64,000 bases of DNA from Biomphalaria glabrata (Eukaryota; Mollusca; Gastropoda; Planorbidae). Below, piece after piece: positions 10,901-21,098 of this stretch. How positions within the stretch are numbered: position 1 is the first letter of the stretch; each line of letters begins with the position of its first letter. The stretch covers positions 10,978,221-11,042,220 of the forward strand of contig NC_074728.1 in assembly GCF_947242115.1 (NCBI RefSeq). Direction: 5' to 3'. A program made the translations under genes and the position numbers. The notes below the pieces were generated by a model. That model saw only the letters and a program-made list of their open reading frames with translations. It ran no database searches and was not told the DNA's origin.

Positions 10901-13306
10901 TTTAATATTTTTAATACTCGTGAATTGGCATGTCCTGTTGCCTGAACATTTGTTAGTTGGTTTGGATAAATCACGATCTCCTTGAGTTATATATTTTTTG
11001 AAGTTTGACAGGAGACTTCGTTTGATCCTACTATTTCTTGGCGAGCTGTCAAACTTGACGAACCCGCCTAAAATGTCTTTCACTAGGATTGTAGGCCCAA
11101 GGTCAAATCTGTCGTAGTACTTTTGGTTCTGCAGGCTGTCGTCTGATGGGATGTAGCTGAGGGGGTCACCGAGTAGAGTGTCTATGAGAAACGTTTTAAA
11201 TTGTTCTATGAACCCGTTGCCAGGTAATTGTTCGCTTCTGGAAGTGTTGATGCTTTGTAAAATGGTGGTCAACGAGGATCCTTTTAGAATGTCAATCTGA
11301 TTCTGTGGCAGTGACCAGGTGAGATATAGTGCCGGGGCCATCTCGACGTGTAAGTTGTAAATAGGTGCCGAGGTGGTTGTTGATGTGGCTTTAACAGTTG
11401 TGCGGGAGGTTGTCGTAACAATATCTTGTTTGATAGTCACTGGAGTTGTTGAAACCACTAGGGGCTTCATGCTAGTTTGTAAATGTTTCATAGCTTCTTG
11501 ATTGGCGCTTACAGCTTTAGCAATAACCTTTAAGAAGGCTGCCCTCATAGCCGGGTTGTTGTTAATGTGAGGCGGAATAATTACCTTGGTGTTAAGAAAG
11601 TCAACCACTTGTGGCGGCGGAGGATGCGATGTTGTGGTAGTCGTTACGGTTGTGGACGAGATAGTTCGTGTAGCTGGATGTGTGGGCACTGTTAGTTGCG
11701 GTGTTGGCGGTGCCGCTGTAGCTTGATGAGACGTTGGTATTGCTTGAACCGGAAGTGATGGTGTTTTGTTTGCTTGTGGGCTGTCGGATGAGACGATCAC
11801 TTTTATCACAGCGCTGCTAGAGTTCAAGTGACTTGAAGGCTGTGATGAAGAACCTGCGTTGTTAAAAGGCTGCATTACTGGCTGCATATAACCATCCGCA
11901 TTCTGTCGGGCTGATTGTATACCATTCTGCTGTGGGTAGATGCGTTCATTTTGTGTGCTCTCTATCATATTAGTAGGGTGGGGTAAATATGACTTTCTTG
12001 TCAAATCATTTCCGTTAATAGAAGGATATCCTTGAGGCGGTGCAGAGTTGCCAATCTTAAAATTGTGATCTGGGTTATACCCTGTAGACTTTGCCTGGCT
12101 GTCGAAAGATCTTATTTCATTATTATTATAAGTTAACCCTGGCCAATCAGTATTTAAAGCACGATTAGAAGCAGTTCCCGTCCTATTGTTTAAGGCATGC
12201 TCATTTCCCTGTGTAATTCCATGTGGCTGGCGCTGGACTTGATGATTTAAAGGTATTTGTTGGTATTGACTTTGTACGTTCTGGACAATGTGGCGTTGGT
12301 TGTGGTCAGTATAGTGAACTTGATCATTGTTCGCATAATGCTGCTGCTGGCTAAAGGCAACTTGTTCGCTTGGATTGGGGTTATTCGTAGCCATTTTGTC
12401 ATTGTTATGATTTAATTGATTTGATGGAAACTTTTGAGGACTCTGTCGATTAGAGAAATTCACTTGCGTTTGTGGTGCAGTTTGTCGGTGTTGATTTTGG
12501 TTGTTTTTATTACTTTGATGGTTCGAATGATATCGATTTGTGTTGATCAGTTGATGTTGATGGTATTGATTGTTATTGATCGGTTGGTTTGGATGGTATT
12601 GATTTGTGGTGAATGGTTGACGTTGAGTTTGAAAAGTGTGTGATTCGGTTGACTGAAGCTGTTGTCCCCGACGCTCTTGTTGGTAAGTCCAAGTCTTTGA
12701 TGTTTCTTGCAGTCGACTTTGTCCAGGCTGTACACTTGAACCCAAGATGTTGGAATTATACGTGTTATAACCAGCGCCTGAGTGTAACTGAGCTGGGTTC
12801 GAAACTCGATTTCTATTCCTAGCGATGTTATCATTGATGTTGTTAGTTCTAGTGTTGGACTCTGGTGATGTATCAAAAGTTGTCCCCGAATGCACATTGT
12901 AGCGAGTCCTGCTTCCTGTACCAGGATGAACTCCTGATGTTACATAGCTTCTAGGAGATGACTGCTGCCCGCTACCTGGAAAACTATTTGATACCAAAGA
13001 AAGTCCTCCTCCTCTGTGATTAAAAATTGGACCAGCATTTTCTGTGACCGCACGGTTAGGAGTGTCAACACTTTGCCTTGTAGCATCTGCAGGCTTGGCA
13101 ACAGCATTCTGAGAACGAACGAGCTCTCGCATGAGGGTGTCCTGAAACTCCTGCGTGAATCCAATCCTGTCGTAGAGATGTTTTAATCTGTCCCTGGAGG
13201 AAATCGGAAGAGACCTGATCTGTTCTTTGAAGAACTTCTCCTGGACAGGGGAGGGTGTAGGCTTAGGTCTTGGCAAGCGAAGTCCATAATCTTGGGCAGA
13301 ATATAC
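7928..13306 (-). CDS. Giant terminal exon of a secreted Q/N/S/T-rich low-complexity protein (~1790 residues)
   Basis: One reading frame without a stop runs from a clear acceptor (TTTCTTTCCACAG, just above 13306) to TAG at 7928. The exon starts YSAQDYGLRLPRPKP, so it continues from an upstream exon. Numbering from the TTG at 13276, residues 30-480 are Gln/Asn/Ser-rich and much of the rest is Ser/Thr/Pro/Gln-rich, mucin-like. Two short modules look related: LYLTWSLPQ near residue 649 and LRFTWLLPK near 1002. Basic sites RIKRS (~752) and VRRAAAS (~986) could be processed by furin-like proteases. Four copies of NISQQSSVVR lie near 930-970. A Cys-rich patch (CQQRCDAST, CQCSC) lies near the C-terminus. 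I recognise no family. A secreted matrix or mucus protein is an inference. The exon length is exceptional beside its neighbours. Confidence 0.8.
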   Translation of the reverse strand, partial: VYSAQDYGLRLPRPKPTPSPVQEKFFKEQIRSLPISSRDRLKHLYDRIGFTQEFQDTLMRELVRSQNAVAKPADATRQSVDTPNRAVTENAGPIFNHRGGGLSLVSNSFPGSGQQSSPRSYVTSGVHPGTGSRTRYNVHSGTTFDTSPESNTRTNNINDNIARNRNRVSNPAQLHSGAGYNTYNSNILGSSVQPGQSRLQETSKTWTYQQERRGQQLQSTESHTFQTQRQPFTTNQYHPNQPINNNQYHQHQLINTNRYHSNHQSNKNNQNQHRQTAPQTQVNFSNRQSPQKFPSNQLNHNNDKMATNNPNPSEQVAFSQQQHYANNDQVHYTDHNQRHIVQNVQSQYQQIPLNHQVQRQPHGITQGNEHALNNRTGTASNRALNTDWPGLTYNNNEIRSFDSQAKSTGYNPDHNFKIGNSAPPQGYPSINGNDLTRKSYLPHPTNMIESTQNERIYPQQNGIQSARQNADGYMQPVMQPFNNAGSSSQPSSHLNSSSAVIKVIVSSDSPQANKTPSLPVQAIPTSHQATAAPPTPQLTVPTHPATRTISSTTVTTTTTSHPPPPQVVDFLNTKVIIPPHINNNPAMRAAFLKVIAKAVSANQEAMKHLQTSMKPLVVSTTPVTIKQDIVTTTSRTTVKATSTTTSAPIYNLHVEMAPALYLTWSLPQNQIDILKGSSLTTILQSINTSRSEQLPGNGFIEQFKTFLIDTLLGDPLSYIPSDDSLQNQKYYDRFDLGPTILVKDILGGFVKFDSSPRNSRIKRSLLSNFKKYITQGDRDLSKPTNKCSGNRTCQFTSIKNIKTIPKNLIFTRTKPALQKFNQTQKNSTNKNEPIFRQNSHLNLLKANLQSNRNFQITENQKPDKDKKVANAEPQVVHLNAQTICDHFKDVSQRSKCLINMRAHHIRRSHLQCRKVTTGEKKTKCKRNVVRNISQQSSVVRNISQQSSVVRNISQQSSVVRNISQQSSVVVQSEKITLTPNRLCADKCDKHKHVLVRRAAASGKSLPVLRFTWLLPKDSFPAAPLETMRYIMDKYKKKEALLANKTANFPEATHSVLNASTSSSQHGSSVSDHMAYLNKLIEAANALSKLQGRSMDLLASAVNVSMFQSLQEGVVMKSHAHENHSNENHHMNLPLINTMLNPVLTKLASVSQVALPTNPTHKTATSTSTNNHFVSRNMSDNIGILKTTNVPPTPPQLQPTQGVTTSSHADIDNFMLAMSSKFPDVPLNVLRPLVSHLMQQFNSNNSAGSSHLQTTPASSFQPPSVNVTSPTVQLPSFPTDKAISHHRKVSNTIVEEQVTQPPIPESNIPPPLPSQLPAQTSAPKTLSQQTYAQRLSQITTPPFRAATPPFTTTSVFTNRYLTMNMHFKGLPHLDVTTLPSINSSITLPSVFPTSASSAEVAEFMMYLMSTLRSSGQNKSFSFVSHHDSANDALTSGKENLTDPQNTNVASSLTNPLHDISSVNKLNTELNSKILSQTDAGQSNVPSMSLESMLFKTQHLDNVKPRSPQMDVGQNKSTQGHAMEISSHSPPANIKENPQMVDYVGAALNQMLMSKMLNAHNHVSLPKVTDLLSQPATQHTHSESQPAVQQVNLPPQLSGPRSPSQLSTNLGTISSQPNGHLIDTTPQGKTDTSQQSVLTHVDLSHQNILSEAGPLATSMCLQGQRMSCQPTRPSPRLVSFCQQRCDASTGLCSSALCQCSCLDPSLQTAVSSSIDKSSVPVTSNIGHADKTEVNTLQSGSFQISMVNPELQTSVETTTDSTMSEERLRKFLTLMEKVRGKKSSEPAKEEEPPDR
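10403..10523 (-). repeat. 30-bp in-frame minisatellite inside the giant exon, 4 copies
   Basis: Four nearly identical 30-bp units encode NISQQSSVVR, each with an N-glycosylation-like NIS. The length is a multiple of three, so copy number can change without breaking the frame. Confidence 0.9.
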
Positions 13307-13499
13307 TGTGGAAAGAAAGGAAAATGTTGCTAAATTTTTAATTTAAAGATATAACTACTAAAAGAAACACAGAGTGTTTTCTATACAAGATTTTAAGTAG
13401 CTTGTGATTGAAATAGCATTCCTAGTCAGTTGGTGTAGTGAAGCATTTCCTTACCGTTACAAATTGCAGCGTTTTTTAGTGTGTTCAATTTAGTGTTGC

Positions 13500-13760
13500 G
13501 GAGGCGTGGTGGCCTAGCAGTAAAGCGCTTGGCTTCTGAGCTGGGGGTCCCGGGTTCGAATCCCGGTGAATACTGGATTTTTATTTTCGGGATCTCTGTG
13601 CGCCTCTGAGTCCACCCAGCATTAATGGGTATCTGACATTAGTTGGGAAAAGTAAAGGCGGTTGGTCGTGGTGCTGACACCCTCGTTAACCGTAGAAAAA
13701 GATGAACTTTTCATTATCTGCCCTACAGTTCCCAAGGTATGAAAGGGGAACTTGACTAAT
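13500..13760 (+). mobile_element. SINE-1, near-complete tRNA-derived SINE
   Basis: The head has a tRNA-like A box (GTGGCCTAGCAGTAAAGCGC) and B box (GGTTCGAATCC). The body contains 'gagtccacccagcattaatg' and 'cccttcgttaacc'-like text found in other copies. It ends near 'aaaggggaactt'. It lies in an intron of the secreted-protein gene and is the best copy of the family in this window. Confidence 0.85.
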
Positions 13761-13866
13761 CTAGTGTTGAGATGTCTATACATTGGAAGTTTTCATATAT
13801 GTTTTCAATGGATCATTCTATGAAATTCTTTTAGACGTAATGGTTTGAAATCCACGCAGATAAAGA

Positions 13867-14030
13867 TCTTATCTTATCTTATCTTATAAAATACAGACGT
13901 TACTTCAAAAAAAGAAGATGACTACGTCCAACGCGCCATGCATCTAATCAATGACTTGAATTCTGCCAAAGTCATCGGTTTTCCTAGCTGGCTCAGGCAA
14001 CCCAGGATCAATCTGTATCGAAATCTAGCT
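13867..14030 (-). mobile_element. LINE-A 3'-end fragment
   Basis: Matches the 3' tail of the LINE at 42246-43445. On the minus strand it ends GAAGTAACGTCTGTATTTTA followed by an (ATAAG)n tail. Only the 3' tip is present, as expected for a severely 5'-truncated insertion. Confidence 0.75.
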
Positions 14031-14435
14031 CATTGCTTCATTTCAAAACCTCTCCATTCAAACTTTAATAAATATAACCTAGATAGAAGATTAAAGAAGT
14101 GTATTTGTTTCCAGCTTTATTAAATGGATTGATTTTTTAATTTTTTTAAATTTCAGTTATTATTTGAAAATCCACGTGAAAAAATTTTTATGTCTGAGAG
14201 TCTATTTATAAATTTCGTGATTAATGGGTGATCCAATGAAATCTATAAATAGCCACGTAAAGGCTCGGCCTGTCATGTCCACGGATCTATCAATTTATTG
14301 GTCAATATGTTTTCAGAAAACTTAGTAGGCCAATGTCAATTGTCAGGTAACAGGTTTGTGTTGTCTGCGCCATTCTTCTGATGAATACACAGCATGGAAA
14401 GATTAGTTGGATTTTAAAAGACATTTAGTTACTCC

Positions 14436-14916
14436 CAGCGCCGGCGTTAACAATTTCGGGGCCCTATACGAAACGGATTGTTCGGGGCCTATTCTGGGTA
14501 GATATATGGATAATAAGTGAAAATTAAGATTTTACATTAGAAAATAAATTTTAAATAAATAATTTTATTCATTCTTTACTATATCACGAACAAATTAACT
14601 TAAAGAGCCTTGCGTGAAGCGAAGTTTAACATTATATCATCAAATTCTGTTTCCTACACAGATCACGCATAATAGCAAGAATTGCGAATTTTTCGCAAGT
14701 AATTGAATGACATCCCAATATGATTTTTTTTCCTATTTTTCAAGAGATTTGTATGCGTTTTCCTGAGAATTTAATAATTTCAGAAGATTCCCGCAGAAAC
14801 CCTGTTATAAGTGGGTTTATTTAATTAATAATTTACACCTGGAGTTAGCGCGAGGCCATAGAAAGTGCCGGGCCTACTGCGACCGCATAGGTTGCATTGG
14901 CCTCAGGCCGGCCCTG
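14436..14916. mobile_element. hAT-like non-autonomous element (481 bp)
   Basis: The left end CAGCGCCGGCGTTAA and the reverse complement of the right end CAGGGCCGGCCTGAG form short imperfect inverted repeats. The flanking octamers GTTACTCC and CTCACGCC agree at 5 of 8 bases, consistent with an aged 8-bp duplication. The interior is AT-rich with no recognisable transposase. Confidence 0.5.
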
Positions 14917-15265
14917 CTCACGCCTATAATTTAGCGTTCGCTCAAAGTTTCGAACTACGTTGTAAGTAACGCTTATGCAAATTTCCTCAACATTTGTCAT
15001 GGAACCAAGATCTTTGTCATGCTGAATATGTTTGTTGTGTGGTTCATTTACTTGGACTGGCTGTACCCTAGTTGTAATAATAAGTCAAAACGTAAAGTTT
15101 GACTTGAGCCGAAACATTAATCATAGAAGGCCTGAAAACTGACCTACAACGTCGCAACCTATGGGCCGTCTGTACGACGTGGCAACGAGATATTGGTCTC
15201 CACTGACCACTGGTTTCAACGTAGCAGGTCAGTGTTGAGCTCTTCTGTAACGATTGGTCTCGCTT

Positions 15266-16791
15266 GAACATGAGTACAAACATGAGTAAAGTACAAACAT
15301 GAGTAAAGCACAAACATGAGTAAAGTACAAACATGAGTAAAGCACAAACATGAGTAGAGCACAAACATGAGTAGAGCACAAACATGAGTAGAGCACAAAC
15401 ATGAGTAAAGCACAAACATGAGTAGAGCACAAACATGAGTAAAGCACAAACATGAGTAAAGCACAAACATGAGTAAAGCACAAACATGAGTAAAGCACAA
15501 ACATGAGTAAAGCACAAACATGAGTAGAGCACAAACATGAGTAAAGCACAAACATGAGTAGAGCACAAACATGAGTAGAGCACAAACATGAGTAAAGCAC
15601 AAACATGAGTAAAGCACAAACATGAGTAGAGCACAAACATGAGTAGAGCACAAACATGAGTAGAGCACAAACATGAGTAAAGCACAAACATGAGTAGAGC
15701 ACAAACATGAGTAGAGCACAAACATGAGTAAAGCACAAACATGAGTAGAGCACAAACATGAGTAGAGCACAAACATGAGTAGAGCACAAACATGAGTAGA
15801 GCACAATCATGAGTAAGCACAAACATGAGTAGAGCACAAACATGAGTAGAGCACAAACATGAGTAGAGCACAAACATGAGTAAAGCACAAACATGAGTAG
15901 AGCACAAACATGAGTAAAGCACAAACATGAGTAGAGCACAAACATGAGTAAAGCACAAACATGAGTAGAGCACAAACATGAGTAGAGCACAAACATGAGT
16001 AGAGCACAAACATGAGTAAAGCACAAACATGAGTAAAGCACAAACATGAGTAGAGCACAAACATGAGTAGAGCACAAACATGAATAAAGCACAAACATGA
16101 ATAAAGCACAAACATGAGTAGAGCACAAACATGAATAAAGCACAAACATGAGTAGAGCACAAACATGAATAAAGCACAAACATGAATAAAGCACAAACAT
16201 GAGTAAAGCACAAACATGAATAAAGCACAAACATGAGTAGAGCACAAACATGAGTAGAGCACAAACATGAGTAGAGCACAAACATGAATAAAGCACAAAC
16301 ATGAGTAGAGCACAAACATGAATAAAGCACAAACATGAATAAAGCACAAACATGATTAAAGCACAAACATGAGTAAAGCACAAACATGAATAAAGCACAA
16401 ACATGAGTAAAGCACAAACATGAGTAGAGCACAAACATGAGTAGAGCACAAACATGAGTAGAGCACAAACATGAATAAAGCACAAACATGAATAAAGCAC
16501 AAACATGAGTAAAGCACAAACATGAATAAAGCACAAACATGAGTAGAGCACAAACATGAGTAGAGCACAAACATGAGTAGAGCACAAACATGAGTAGAGC
16601 ACAAACATGAGTAGAGCACAAACATGAGTAGAGCACAAACATGAATAAAGCACAAACATGAATAAAGCACAAACATGAGTAAAGCACAAACATGAATAAA
16701 GCACAAACATGAGTAAAGCACAAACATGAATAAAGCACAAACATGAGTAGAGCACAAACATGAGTAGAGCACAAACATGAGTAAAGCACAA
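15266..16791. repeat. 17-bp minisatellite, about 90 copies
   Basis: About 1.5 kb of 17-bp units, core GAGTARAGCACAAACAT. Unit types differ mainly at two sites: gagtagag, gagtaaag and gaataaag. The gaataaag type appears only in the right half (after about 16080). The unit has no stop in any minus-strand frame, so long open frames of up to about 580 codons arise on that strand by chance. The array lies in a probable intron of the secreted-protein gene. Confidence 0.97.
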
Positions 16792-18005
16792 AAAATTCCA
16801 GGAACCAGAACACTTAAACCAATCATCGCAGGAAGAACTAATCCACCAATCCAAACCTCAGTGAAAGAGCTTTACTGGATGTCTTCGTTCAACGAAGCAA
16901 TGTCTATCAAAAAGATACAAAGAAATTCCCTATTGCCATGCTCAGTACTTTAGAGTTATAAATAGATTCATAAAGGGAATTCCCCAAACTGTAACGTCAC
17001 AAAATATTTTTTTTCCATATTTCATTCGCTCTTCAAGAACAAAGATATGATACAATTAAGTTCAAGGCAAATCTTGAAGTACTAAGACATATCCGGTCTA
17101 GAACTCATCCACACGCAAGGCCAAATTTATCTATATCCAAAAGTTATGGAATGAAATAGCTTAGGTCCACCCAAAAATAATAAGCACTGACTTATAATAT
17201 TTTATAACGAGCGACCCCATATCTCAAATAGCTTAAGAACTTATTAAAGTGCAAATACAGCACTGCCCACACAAGCTGATTCTATTTAGTTTTTTTTTTT
17301 TATTATTTACAAATCTAAGTTTAAAGACAAAAAGTTTTATTATGTTTAAATACACAATAGTTGTTGTTGTTTGACTTTTTGTGGCTTTTTAAAGATTATT
17401 TTTTGTCATTTTGATTTTTTGAACTAAAATATCTGATGCCGAACATTATTGCATTTGTCTAAATGCGATCACGTTGATGGCAATCTCAAACGGAATGTCA
17501 TTTTTTTTCACGTGCCAAGGCTTTAAGTCCAAGTCTCTCTTCTATCTCATTAATAACAAAAAAAACTTTATCTCCTAGGTTAATTTTTAATTAACAACCA
17601 ATCTTTTAGGCACGGCTAGGAATGACCTGTTTCAATAGATAGATGGATAGACAGACAGACAGACAGACTAATAGAGAGCCATCTTCTTTCTTTAGTAACG
17701 GCAAACTGGACTATTGAGTTAAATACAGTTATGTGTTATGGACTGATGACCATCGACTGCTTAGCACTCGACAACTTTGTAGGTAGGGGCACCTTACTCA
17801 CCACACTATCACACATAAACACGTGACAAAAATCTTCACAGCAGAAGCTTTAGAAAAGCGTGCAGTGACACCACTTTTTGTTTTACCCCGGATTAGACTC
17901 CTCTCCCCCCCCCCTTTTCCGGAGGCAGACAAAATAGCAAGCAAGCAATTTAAAATACAGAATACTAAGAACTTTTATCAAGGAAAAGAAACACATTTCA
18001 CTAAC
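16792..18005. other. Intron sequence without recognised feature
   Basis: AT-rich sequence between the 17-bp array and the 18006-18063 exon candidate. It has short poly-T and poly-C runs and a small GACA run near 17650-17668. No exon or element is supported. Confidence 0.4.
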
Positions 18006-18063
18006 CTTGACGCTTAATGACCTTGTGAACATTTCCTTGAGCTGTTTTCCATTCGGTAGTGAC
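18006..18063 (-). CDS. Candidate internal exon of the secreted-protein gene
   Basis: Minus-strand acceptor 'ttgaccag' and donor 'gttagt' bound 58 nt. In one frame it reads VTTEWKTAQGNVHKVIKRQ and exits in phase 1, which joins the giant exon in frame (VIKRQ, then VYSAQDYG). In the frame entered from the signal-peptide exon at 18732 it reads RSLPNGKQLKEMF and exits in phase 0, which does not fit. So either another small exon exists or one of these exons is not used. Confidence 0.4.
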
Positions 18064-18138
18064 CTGGTCAATTTAAATATTTAAATAATAACCATGTTTG
18101 AGAAACATTCCCTAAGAATGAATGAATTAACAATAGCC

Positions 18139-18230
18139 TACTAATAATAACAATAATAATAATAACAACAGTAATAATAATAAAAATAATCATAATAATA
18201 ATAAAAATTATTATTATTATTATAATGCTT
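18139..18230. repeat. (AAT)n microsatellite with inverted (ATT)n arm
   Basis: A run of TAA/AAT triplets is followed by ATTATTATTATTATT, so the two arms could pair as a hairpin. It is simple sequence. Confidence 0.8.
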
Positions 18231-18731
18231 AAATACCATTGATTTCACTTCATTAGTCGGTGAATCCTCGATCTGAAAACTTCCAAAATCAGCCAAGAAG
18301 CGACTGTAGAAACATGTATAACATTTAAATTAATAGACTGTAAATTAATTATTATTATTTTAAAATATAATAAATCACTGAATAATTGCAATCTTATTAA
18401 TTTAAATCTTGCTGGATTGTAGATCATATACTTTCGTATTTAAGGAATGAATGGAATTCTCAACATTGTGTACATATTTTTATTTTGACTTTCAGATTTA
18501 TTAGATAGTGTTTAACGTTGAACACTAAGTGGAGCCTTTAATCTTAATGTTTCCTTGCATAGGTTGTAAAATAATCTTTACAAAACAAATTAGATTCAAA
18601 GGTTCAAACCGTTGAGGCTGTTGCTTCAGGGCGCTGGAGGCTACTGCCTCATCGGGCCGGTGCTTATACCTCAAGGAGCTGTGAGTTCTGGTCAAGGGCG
18701 ATCGAATACCAATTAAAGCAAGTGTTCTTAC

Positions 18732-18818
18732 CTTTCCTGCGCCTGGCCATTTGGAAGTGTTGCTATAGCAACAAAGGTGCACAAGAAAGCGATACAGGAC
18801 ATCACCCCATGGAGGTCA
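18732..18818 (-). CDS. Candidate signal-peptide exon of the secreted-protein gene
   Basis: Acceptor 'tctatttag' and donor AAAG|GTAAGA bound 87 nt. From ATG at 18802 it reads MSCIAFLCTFVAIATLPNG followed by QAQER, a good signal peptide with a cleavage-like end. An upstream mini-frame ATG GGG TGA lies in its leader. It is the nearest upstream minus-strand exon that could give the giant exon an export signal. Its phase-2 exit needs an extra exon to reach the phase-1 giant exon. Confidence 0.5.
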
Positions 18819-20348
18819 CTAAATAGAATACAATGTTTTTAATATGAGAAAGTAGTTAGCTCTAAGGTACCTTTTTTTTTAATTCACTACAAAAAATAAT
18901 ACGTCTACATGGGTCTAGTTGTACTAGTTGTCTTGAACTGCAATATAACAACCACTCTATAACACTATTTTGTCATTTTGAATTTTAGAACTAAAATATC
19001 TGATGTCAAGCATTGTTGCATTTGTCTCAATGAGATCACGTTGATGGAAATCTTAAACGGAATGTCATTCTTTTCACGTGCTATAAGTCCAGGTCTCTCT
19101 TCTATCTCATTAATAAACCAAAAATACACTTCATCACTTAGGTCAATTCTAAATTCAATACACCAATTAACAAGAGAGCGATGTAAAAAAAGAAATTAAA
19201 GTAAACTTTAAAATAGTTAAAAGAAGAAGACTTGTAGAAATTAAATTTTGAAATATATCCATCTATCCATCTATCTATCTATCTATTTACAGACAGCTAG
19301 CCGGTTCGCGCCACTCGACCACGGCAGTGCCAGAATCCCCCTCTCCCCCTCCCCCACAGGTCACAACTAACATTCAACACAATCTATGACAACATATTAA
19401 GGGATTTTTTTTTCAGCACAATCTAATCAGAGTTATCTTTTCTTTGTTTACACTTTGATTTTTAAGATCCCGTTTATAAATTCTTTAAGCAACAGAGTTC
19501 AGTACAGTAAAGCGATAAAAGAAATGTGGTGGCGATATACTGGAAATTAAAGTAAATCTTAAAATAATTAAAAGAAGAAGACTGGAAGAAATGAAATTTT
19601 AAAATCAACAGACAAGAAAAAGAAAACTCAAGCACGTTATATTGGCAGATCACTGCTGCCAACTAAATAGCAATGAGTTCCTGAAATCAATATCAAATTA
19701 AATGGATCATTATCAATAATAAATTATTTAATTGGTTGTTTTTTCAACCAAAGTTTCAACTTGATCAGAGAAAAGGAAATGTACCAGACAAACAGACAGA
19801 CAGACAAACAGACAGACAGAGTGAGTTGATAAAAGATTTGTAAACTTTACTTTGTGCTGCTAGTGAAAGTGCTCGGAAATTTGATTCTACATTCTGAAAA
19901 ATGCCCATCACTTTTTCCTTGGTTTATTCAAGGACTTCACTTATGAATTATTTCGTAGTAATCTTTACGCCGGATATACCAAAAATAGTTTGAATAAGGT
20001 TTATCTCCATGTATGAAAATCTCTCCTTTGGAAAATTTTATTTCTGCCATTATTTAAATAGCTCATTCTACACAACTTTGACCAATATAAAACAATCGTC
20101 TCTAAATTGTTGATAGTTTTCTAAAGTAATGGATCAGTAATGTCGTAGTGGTTGAAATAGTGTCAGGATTAAATCTCTATGATTGAACGTAAACAAATAG
20201 TAACATATTATATATTATTTATTTACAATAGACAGATTCAATGAATCTACAAAATAAATGCATATTTTCTACTATATAAATAAGAGTTTTAATACTAAGC
20301 TAATTTAGATTGTGTTCACAAAAAAAATGTTATATACTTAAAGCTTAC

Positions 20349-20480
20349 CTGAAACATGGCCTGTCCTCGGAAGTACGACAAGGCTTGACTTACATCGCTC
20401 TGACATGTAAGACATGATCAATTTCTGAATGATCAGTTCTCAGTACGTCAGAGACTCCCTTAAACCAGGACGGTCTTCAG
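20349..20480 (-). other. Possible 5' UTR exon (donor at 20349)
   Basis: The minus strand has a strong donor (TTTCAG|GTAAGCTT) at 20349 and an acceptor exists at the signal-peptide exon (18818). This suggests a non-coding first exon here. The upstream boundary is a guess. Confidence 0.3.
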
Positions 20481-21098
20481 GTTATGAGTCAGAGTGACCG
20501 CCCACTCCTTTATTGTAAGGTCAAAGTTGAACTGACACCGAAGAGGAGTACGGTGACAATGGTGTTCTGTTTTAGTACCTGGCCAACATATTGTATCATA
20601 CAAACGTCATAACATTTGTGTCTTGTCCTAGTAGTCAGTAGTTATAGCGTGTCATGATGTTATGTTGTTGTTTTGACAGTCTTGTTTTAGTGCCTCAATT
20701 TCTTGTCTTTGGTGTACTTTCTCAGCTTCTTTGTGTATCTTTAAAGTCTTAATATTCTGTCTTAGTGTTATAGTCTTGTCTTCATTATACTGTACTTGTG
20801 CCTCACAGACAGTGTCTTTGTCTCTTTCATTTTTTCTCTTTATTTTTTTGTCGACTTTTTTTTTTAGGCCATAAGAAGAGAAAGTGTTGTGTTCCCCTCA
20901 GTAGCACGGCCAGCCAAGCCTTGATAGTTCGGAAAATGATAAATGGCATTCATTTGAAACTAGAGCAAAGCTCATTCGTTTTCTTGTTTGGTCTGACCTA
21001 GTGATCTAGTTGACAGCTGAGAAATATTCCCTAGGCTGATGATTGCAAATTTTAGATGACACACCTTGTAGTAAAACACTGTCAGACCTTGAATCCAT

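Noticed and set aside
9081-12822. Frames of 60-116 codons within the giant exon region, both strands
   Set aside because: Out-of-frame or antisense readings of low-complexity coding DNA.
15068-16854. Long open frames (up to 581 codons) rich in Cys, Leu, Val and Phe on the minus strand
   Set aside because: They lie in the 17-bp array, where all three frames of the strand are open because the unit contains no stop. The peptides only repeat one 17-residue pattern.
18525-18782. 85-codon minus frame starting at GTG 18782
   Set aside because: It reads through the GTAAGA donor in a different frame from the signal peptide. The ATG at 18802 with the donor at 18732 is the better reading.
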